From the NCBI GenBank assembly GCA_035691485.1, contig DASSIZ010000091.1, positions 1-48,198 of the forward strand: a DNA stretch of 48,198 nt, in the 5' to 3' direction. This DNA is from Terriglobales bacterium (GTDB lineage: Bacteria > Acidobacteriota > Terriglobia > Terriglobales > Acidobacteriaceae). The position numbers and the translations under genes were made by a program. Every line of letters begins with the position of its first letter. Position 1 is the stretch's first letter. This document shows positions 43,078 through 48,198 of the stretch, in pieces. The notes beneath the pieces are model-generated. The model ran no database searches, was not told where the DNA came from, and saw nothing but the letters and a program-made list of their open reading frames with translations.

Positions 43078-43974
43078 ATGAACCGACCACGCTTTACCTG
43101 GGACCTGGGCTCGCGGCAGCTGGCGCTGGGCGGGCGTACGCTGGTCATGGGCGTACTGAATGTCACCCCCGATTCGTTTTCCGACGGCGGGCGTTACTTC
43201 GACACATTCGCCGCGGTGGAGCACTCTCTTCGCCTGCTGGAGGAGGGCGCTGACATCCTGGACGTTGGCGGAGAATCGACGCGCCCGAACGCAGCCACGG
43301 CGGGCTCCAAGGCCGAGTTTGTTTCCGAAGAGGAAGAGCTGCGCCGGGTGCTGCCGGTGATACGCGAAATAAAGAGACGCAGGGCCGACGCCATCATTTC
43401 CATCGATACCTACAAGTCCGGTGTCGCGCGCGCGGCGGTGCAGGCTGGAGCAGAAATCGTCAACGACGTAAGCGGCTTCCATTGGGACGCGGCCATGCCC
43501 GCCGCCATCGCCGAACTGCGCTGTGGTGCTGTGCTCATGCACACCCGCGGGCGCCCGGACGAATGGAAGACACTCCCGCCCGTCGAGGACATGGTCGCGA
43601 TGGTATCCCGCGAACTGGGCGGCAGGGCCAATGCCGCGCTGCGCTCCGGCATCGAGCGTGCCCGGCTCGTGCTCGATCCCGGTTTCGGCTTCGGCAAGCG
43701 CTTGGACGAGAACTATCCGCTGCTCGCCCGCTTTGAGGAATTCCACGCGCTCGGGTTCCCGCTGCTGGCCGGACCCTCGCGCAAGTCCTTCGTCGGCCGG
43801 GCAACCTCGCGCGGCGGAGGCGCTGCACCCGCTCACGAGCGCATGGCAGGAAGCCTGGCCGCGGCCGTGCTCTGCATTATGAAAGGCGCGCACGTCGTGC
43901 GGGTGCACGATGTCAAGGAAACGGTGGATGCGGCGGCAATGGCAGACGCGGTCTTGAATAACGCGACGAAATGA
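43078..43974 (+). CDS. folP: Dihydropteroate synthase
   Basis: Condenses p-aminobenzoate with hydroxymethyl-dihydropterin diphosphate in folate synthesis; the sulfonamide target. Signature blocks: GVLNVTPDSFSDGG, DVGGESTRPN, IVNDVSGF, LDPGFGFGK and GPSRKSF. The 298 residues match the family. ATG 43078 has no evident Shine-Dalgarno sequence. It converges with dtd 24 nt downstream. Confidence 0.96.
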   Translation: MNRPRFTWDLGSRQLALGGRTLVMGVLNVTPDSFSDGGRYFDTFAAVEHSLRLLEEGADILDVGGESTRPNAATAGSKAEFVSEEEELRRVLPVIREIKRRRADAIISIDTYKSGVARAAVQAGAEIVNDVSGFHWDAAMPAAIAELRCGAVLMHTRGRPDEWKTLPPVEDMVAMVSRELGGRANAALRSGIERARLVLDPGFGFGKRLDENYPLLARFEEFHALGFPLLAGPSRKSFVGRATSRGGGAAPAHERMAGSLAAAVLCIMKGAHVVRVHDVKETVDAAAMADAVLNNATK

Positions 43975-43998
43975 AGTTGGCAGTCCGCCGCCTTGGTC

Positions 43999-44448
43999 TC
44001 AGAAGTTCTTTTTCGAATCCAGCAGAATCGTTACCGGGCCGTCGTTGACCAGTTCGACCTCCATCATCTCCTGGAATTTTCCGGTCTCCACGCGCAGGCC
44101 GGCGGCGCGAATGGCGCCCACCAGGTATTCGTAGAGGCGCACCGCCTGCTCCGGGCGCGCGGCAGCATCGAATGACGGGCGTTTCCCGCGGCGCACGTCG
44201 CCCAACAAGGTGAACTGCGAAACGGTGAGCACCGCGCCCCCAGCTTCCTCAACTGCGCGGTTCATCTTGCCATCCGCATCCTCAAAAATTCGCAACCCGA
44301 CGATCTTGTCGGCAAGGTAGTCGGCATCGGTTTCCGTGTCGTCTCGCGCGACGCCCAGCAGCACCAACAAGCCAAGTCCGATCTCGCCGACCGTTTCGCC
44401 GGAGACTTTCACGCGCGCGCGCGTCACGCGCTGCACAACCGCTCGCAT
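43999..44448 (-). CDS. dtd: D-aminoacyl-tRNA deacylase
   Basis: Removes D-amino acids (and glycine from mischarged tRNA-Ala) from tRNA. The two family motifs are present: SQFTL and NDGPVTI. ATG 44448 begins [11 protein letters not shown], the standard DTD N-terminus, giving 149 residues; the frame extends to 44511 but the extra 21 residues are not family-like. It is divergent from the amidohydrolase operon. Confidence 0.95.
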   Translation of the reverse strand: MRAVVQRVTRARVKVSGETVGEIGLGLLVLLGVARDDTETDADYLADKIVGLRIFEDADGKMNRAVEEAGGAVLTVSQFTLLGDVRRGKRPSFDAAARPEQAVRLYEYLVGAIRAAGLRVETGKFQEMMEVELVNDGPVTILLDSKKNF

Positions 44449-44512
44449 GCCATCAAGGTACCAAATTGCAGCGCCTCGGCGAGATTCGTCCCTGCGATGT
44501 CTTATCGGCAAA

Positions 44513-44541
44513 TTGACGCTGTTCTCGCGCCAGCCTAGAAT
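44513..44541 (+). promoter_or_regulatory. Sigma-70-type promoter of the amidohydrolase pair
   Basis: TTGACG (44513-44518), 17-nt spacer, TAGAAT (44536-44541). The start codon at 44575 follows a GGAG. It is the best unobstructed promoter in the window. Confidence 0.7.
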
Positions 44542-44574
44542 CGGCGGCTGCTCACATCACACCGGAGTGTGACC

Positions 44575-45918
44575 ATGTCCGACGGCGCGCCGAAAACCTG
44601 GATCGTAATCCTGCTCTTCGTTTCCGCAGCGATGGCGCAAGCACCGCCGCCATCCCGCGACCTGGTGATCAGGAATGCCGTGCTGCTGACTGCGACCCAC
44701 GGCCGCATTCCTAACGGCAGTGTTGTCATCCACGAAGGCAAAATCGCGGCCTTCGGGGCGAGCGTCGCCGTTCCCGCCGGCGCGACCGTGGTCGATGCCG
44801 GGGGTAAATACGTGACCCCCGGACTGATCGATGCCCACTCTCACATCGCGCTTGATGACGACATCAACGAGGCTACCAGCCCCATCGTTCCGCAGATGAT
44901 GATGGTGGACGCATTCGAGTACACCAGCAAGCAGATCTATCGCGCGCTGGCCGGCGGCGTCACCTCCGCCATGCTGCTGCATGGCTCGGCCGACATGATC
45001 GGCGGCCAGGCCGTCATCATGAAGACCAAGTACGGCCTCGGCCGCGACCAACTGCTCTTTCCCAATGCGCCGCGTTCCATTAAGTTCGCCAGCGGTGAAA
45101 ATCCCAAGCGCGTATTCGGCGCGCGCCAGCAGACCCCCTCCACGCGCATGGGCAACTTCGCGGTGCAACGGCAGGCGCTGATCGACGCGCAGGACTACAT
45201 GAGGCAATGGGACGATTACAATGCCAAGCTCCAAAAAGGCGAAAAGGACGCCAAGCAGCCCAAGCGGGACCTCAAGCTGGAAGCCCTCGCCGACGTGCTG
45301 CGCGGCAAGCTCTACGTCCAGATCCACTGTTATCGCGCCGATGAGTTCCTGACCGAGATGGCAATGGCGAAGGAATTCGGCTACAAGCTGCGCGCGTTTC
45401 ATCACGCGTTGGAGGCTTACAAAGTCGCCGACAAGATCGCGGCTAACAATGTCGGCGTCGCGACCTGGGCCGATTGGTGGGGTTTCAAAGAGGAAGCCTG
45501 GGACGCCACCCCGTGGAATGCCGTGCTGCTGATGCGTCACGGCGTGCGGGTTGCCATCAAGAGCGACTCCGACGATCAGATCCGCCGCTTGAATGTGGAA
45601 GCCGCCAAGACCATGCGCTACGGCGGCGCGACTGAAGATGAAGCGATCAAGATGGTGACCCTGAATGCGGCATGGATTATTGGCGTAGACGACCGCGTCG
45701 GTTCCATTGATATCGGCAAGGATGCCGATCTCGTGATCTGGAACGGCTACCCGCTCTCCAGCTACGGTGTGCCGGAAAAAGTCTTCATCGATGGCGAACT
45801 ATTCTTCGACCGCATGCTTCCCGGCTATGGCTTGACGCAATTTGCCGGGGCGCCGGAAAGCCTGCCCGCGCCACCCCGGTCCGGTGACGCGCCCGAAGCG
45901 TCGGAGGTGCGCCAGTGA
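44575..45918 (+). CDS. Secreted amidohydrolase with intact HxH metal motif
   Basis: Periplasmic metal-dependent hydrolase of the imidazolonepropionase-like amidohydrolase group, 447 residues. It has a signal peptide (WIVILLFVSAAMAQ), the first metal motif DAHSH (His88, His90), later histidines in RAFHHALEAY, an acidic KSDSDD block and the C-terminal DADLVIWNG. Start: GGAG lies 8 nt before ATG 44575, preferred over GTG 44569. Its stop overlaps the GTG of the second amidohydrolase gene in a GTGA, so the pair is translationally coupled. Substrate unknown; cyclic amides or dipeptides are plausible for the group. Confidence 0.9.
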   Translation: MSDGAPKTWIVILLFVSAAMAQAPPPSRDLVIRNAVLLTATHGRIPNGSVVIHEGKIAAFGASVAVPAGATVVDAGGKYVTPGLIDAHSHIALDDDINEATSPIVPQMMMVDAFEYTSKQIYRALAGGVTSAMLLHGSADMIGGQAVIMKTKYGLGRDQLLFPNAPRSIKFASGENPKRVFGARQQTPSTRMGNFAVQRQALIDAQDYMRQWDDYNAKLQKGEKDAKQPKRDLKLEALADVLRGKLYVQIHCYRADEFLTEMAMAKEFGYKLRAFHHALEAYKVADKIAANNVGVATWADWWGFKEEAWDATPWNAVLLMRHGVRVAIKSDSDDQIRRLNVEAAKTMRYGGATEDEAIKMVTLNAAWIIGVDDRVGSIDIGKDADLVIWNGYPLSSYGVPEKVFIDGELFFDRMLPGYGLTQFAGAPESLPAPPRSGDAPEASEVRQ

Positions 45919-47243
45919 ACAATTCCCCGCGCTGCGTCGCGCCTCTGGTGGTGGGGCTGCTCTGTGTTTCGGCGGCGTTCGCGCAGCAGCCCTCGCGCGC
46001 CAAAGAAACCCGCACCGAAGCCGCTGTGGTAGCGATCAAGGGCGGCAAGCTGCTGACCATCACCCATGGCGTCATCGAAAACGGGGTCGTGGTCATCGAG
46101 AACGGCAAGATCGTGGCCGTCGGGCCCGCGGCATCCACCCGCATTCCCGCGAACGCGCGCCTGATCGACGCCGCCGGCATGACCGTCTATCCCGGTCTGA
46201 TCGATTCAGAAACCCGCCTCGGGCTCACCGAGATCTCCGCCGTTCAATCGACCAACGACCTGGTCGAAACCAGCGACGAGATCATGCCCCACATGCACGT
46301 CGCCGACGCGTTCCACGCCGAGTCGGAATTGATTCCTGTCAGCCGCGTCAACGGCATCACCAACGCGATCGTCGCGCCGGCGTCGCAGGACACCCTCCCC
46401 GGCCAGGACTCGTTCATCCAGTTAGCCGGGCCGTCGGCTGAAGAAATGCTGATGGTCCGCGACATCGCTATGCCGTTGAATTTCAGCGGCGGCCAACGCC
46501 GCAAGATGGATTGGCAGACCGGCCGCGGCACCTATCCGACGACGCGCATGGGCATGGCCGCACAACTGCGCCAATCCTTCGCCGACGCACTGGATTATCA
46601 GCAGAAGCTTGCCGACTACGAAAAGCGCAAGGGCGAAAAGGGGGTGCAGCCGGTCAAGCGCGACCTGAAACTGGAAGCGCTGATTCCGTACCTGGAAGGC
46701 AAGAAGCCGATCGTGCTTGCCGCCAGCGAGCCCAGCGATCTGCAGACTGCGGTCGCGCTCGCCAACGAGTTCCACCTGAAGTTCGTGCTGAACCACGTCA
46801 CCCATTCGCGGTCGGTGCTCGACTACATTGCGCGCCTGAAGGTACCGGTGATCGTTGGCCCCATCTACGATTTCCCGAAGGACAACGAGCGCTATGACGC
46901 GGTGTACGCTCTGCCCGCCGAACTGGTGAAACGCGGCATCAAGATCGCCTTCGCCTCCTACGACTCGCACCAGGTACGCAATCTGCCGTATGCCGCTGGA
47001 TATGCCGTGGCGTACGGCCTGCCTTACGACGAAGCTCTGAAAGCGCTCACCATCAATGCCGCCGAAATCTGGGGCATGGCCGACAAGCTGGGTTCGCTCG
47101 ACGCCGGCAAGATTGCGAACGTGGTGGTTGCCAATGGCGACCCACTGGATGTGAAAACCGACGTAAAGCATGTTTTTATCAACGGCCGGGAAGTGCCGAT
47201 TTGGGACCGGCAAATCGAATTGCGCGATCAATACTCGAAATAG
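45915..47243 (+). CDS. Secreted amidohydrolase-like protein lacking the HxH metal motif
   Basis: Paralogue of the preceding gene, 442 residues, with its own signal peptide (LVVGLLCVSAAFAQ). Shared landmarks include VYPGLID, RDLKLEALIPYL and the C-terminal GKIANVVVANGDPL. The position of the HxH motif reads SET (98-100), so both first-shell histidines are gone, while NHVTHS and ASYDSHQ remain near the other sites. It may be a non-catalytic partner of the intact paralogue, or use an altered metal site. It starts at GTG 45915, overlapping the upstream stop by 4 nt. Confidence 0.88.
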   Translation: MNNSPRCVAPLVVGLLCVSAAFAQQPSRAKETRTEAAVVAIKGGKLLTITHGVIENGVVVIENGKIVAVGPAASTRIPANARLIDAAGMTVYPGLIDSETRLGLTEISAVQSTNDLVETSDEIMPHMHVADAFHAESELIPVSRVNGITNAIVAPASQDTLPGQDSFIQLAGPSAEEMLMVRDIAMPLNFSGGQRRKMDWQTGRGTYPTTRMGMAAQLRQSFADALDYQQKLADYEKRKGEKGVQPVKRDLKLEALIPYLEGKKPIVLAASEPSDLQTAVALANEFHLKFVLNHVTHSRSVLDYIARLKVPVIVGPIYDFPKDNERYDAVYALPAELVKRGIKIAFASYDSHQVRNLPYAAGYAVAYGLPYDEALKALTINAAEIWGMADKLGSLDAGKIANVVVANGDPLDVKTDVKHVFINGREVPIWDRQIELRDQYSK

Positions 47244-47392
47244 CGCCGGTTTGCAGTTCAGCCGAAGATGGCAGGCTTGCTGCACATCGATCGGAGTACA
47301 ACCTAGGTAACGGGCGTCAGCCGCAAAACATCACGACGTAAACGCCATCCGCAGTAACATCGGATCCAGAGTTCCTGAAAAAAGAGGGTCCG

Positions 47393-48198
47393 ATGAAGCG
47401 GTGCTTTGCCGCAGTCCTGTTGGTTTCTTTCGCGACCGCCGCCTTGGCAGCCGACCAGAAATTGATCGCGCTCACCTTCGACGATGGCCCCCGTCCTTAC
47501 ATACTGTACGGCTATACCCAGCCCGGGCACGCACCCACGCCGGGGCTGCTCGCCCTGCTCGATCACGAAAAGGTAAAGGCCACGTTCTTCGTCATGGGCT
47601 GGCGACTGTTGCCCAACACCTACGGCAACCCGCACGAATTCAGGACGGACAAAACCTGCCTCGATGCCGCGAAAGACTTATTCAGTCGCGGCCACGAGAT
47701 CGAGGACCACACCTTTAGCCACGTTCAATTCAAGCTGTTCGCCAAGCAGCACGGCCCGGATGGCATCGTGGGTGACGTGGACCGCGCCTCGGACCTGATC
47801 AAGGGAGTCACCGGACACCGCGCGGAATTCGTGCGTCCCCCCGACTGGATCACCTGGGACGCTCTCAACCGCCAACTGGAAGGTCGCGGATATCGCGTGC
47901 TCAGCATCTCCTCCGAGAACCCGCTTCCCATGCGCGACGTAAACAGCGCCGACTATCTCTGCGCCGGCATGCACCCGGTGAACTGTCCCAGGCCGTCGCT
48001 GAACGCATTCGTGCTGCAGCAAATCGAACAGCGCGAGAAGAAGGGCGTCTCCACGCACATTCTCGCTTTTCACGAGTTATCCACCACGGTGATCGCGCTC
48101 GAGACGCTGATCCCGGAACTGAAATCGCGCGGTTACCGCTTCGTGACCATGCAGGAGTACGTACGATTGGTGGGACCGCTGGCGCCGGTGAAGCGCGC
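47393..48198 (+). CDS. Polysaccharide deacetylase (NodB-like), cut by the window end
   Basis: Exported carbohydrate deacetylase, open through the last base (at least 268 residues). A signal peptide (CFAAVLLVSFATAALAA) precedes the NodB motif 1 TFDDGP, motif 2 HTFSH (His-x3-His metal pair) and motif 3 RPPDW; LAFHELSTT near the end corresponds to the catalytic-base region. Members remove N- or O-acetyl groups from peptidoglycan, chitin-like or other glycans. ATG 47393 has AGAGGG 5 nt upstream. The spacer from 47244 shows no terminator that I can support. Confidence 0.9.
   Translation, partial: MKRCFAAVLLVSFATAALAADQKLIALTFDDGPRPYILYGYTQPGHAPTPGLLALLDHEKVKATFFVMGWRLLPNTYGNPHEFRTDKTCLDAAKDLFSRGHEIEDHTFSHVQFKLFAKQHGPDGIVGDVDRASDLIKGVTGHRAEFVRPPDWITWDALNRQLEGRGYRVLSISSENPLPMRDVNSADYLCAGMHPVNCPRPSLNAFVLQQIEQREKKGVSTHILAFHELSTTVIALETLIPELKSRGYRFVTMQEYVRLVGPLAPVKR

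Overview
The window looks like a chromosomal stretch of an Acidobacteriota bacterium (Koribacter/Terriglobia-like). It is G+C-rich, didermic (KDO cytidylyltransferase, TonB-dependent receptor, many secreted proteins), and carries house-keeping genes with the long low-complexity tails and short reiterated spacer sequences I associate with that phylum. The taxonomic call is inference from gene content and style. No rRNA, tRNA, CRISPR, prophage or insertion sequence was found.

Layout. 1-3357: gltX and glnS, so Gln-tRNA is charged directly. 3413-6965: a promoter with a palindrome over its -35, then a membrane GAF/GGDEF/HD-GYP cyclic-di-GMP protein. 6995-9667 (minus): ispF, ispD and a PIN-TRAM membrane protein, with a terminator between the last two. 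9920-13643: zinc-ribbon membrane protein, then pyrR-pyrB-pyrC; pyrB has no ATG/GTG/TTG start and appears to begin with CTG overlapping the pyrR stop. 13686-14825 (minus): queA. 15012-17481: a compact bacterial microcompartment locus with a class II aldolase carrying a C-terminal encapsulation-type helix, one BMC-H and three BMC-P genes, preceded by a BlaI/MecI-like palindrome. 17446-20661 (minus): a cobalamin riboswitch, a TonB-dependent receptor and a Dph6-like PP-loop ATPase. 20763-23742 (minus): lysophospholipid-acyltransferase-like protein and an ABC exporter pair. 23978-26173: small secreted protein with terminator, then fabF and acpP (minus). 26318-29609: secreted protein, a tandem ThyX-like protein, a YdcF-like protein. 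29713-32923: recA with a possible LexA box, coaD, aminotransferase. 33091-38054: manA, GDP-mannose pyrophosphorylase, phosphomannomutase/phosphoglucomutase, M48 protease. 38115-42875: kdsB, cytochrome c, DUF488, DUF3891, a Cys-pair protein, a PBP4-type carboxypeptidase. 43078-48198: folP, dtd, two paired secreted amidohydrolases (the second lacking the HxH metal motif), and a polysaccharide deacetylase cut by the window end.

The most striking unexplained signal is a family of short periodic arrays in at least 17 places, mostly spacers. Each is built from 3-9 degenerate units of one fixed length (7, 8 or 10 nt), with a different unit sequence at most loci, and several are arranged as two inverted arms that would fold into a hairpin. 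They sit in all of the first three microcompartment spacers, run up to start codons, overlap gene ends, and have twice become coding sequence inside queA and probably once in the receptor leader.
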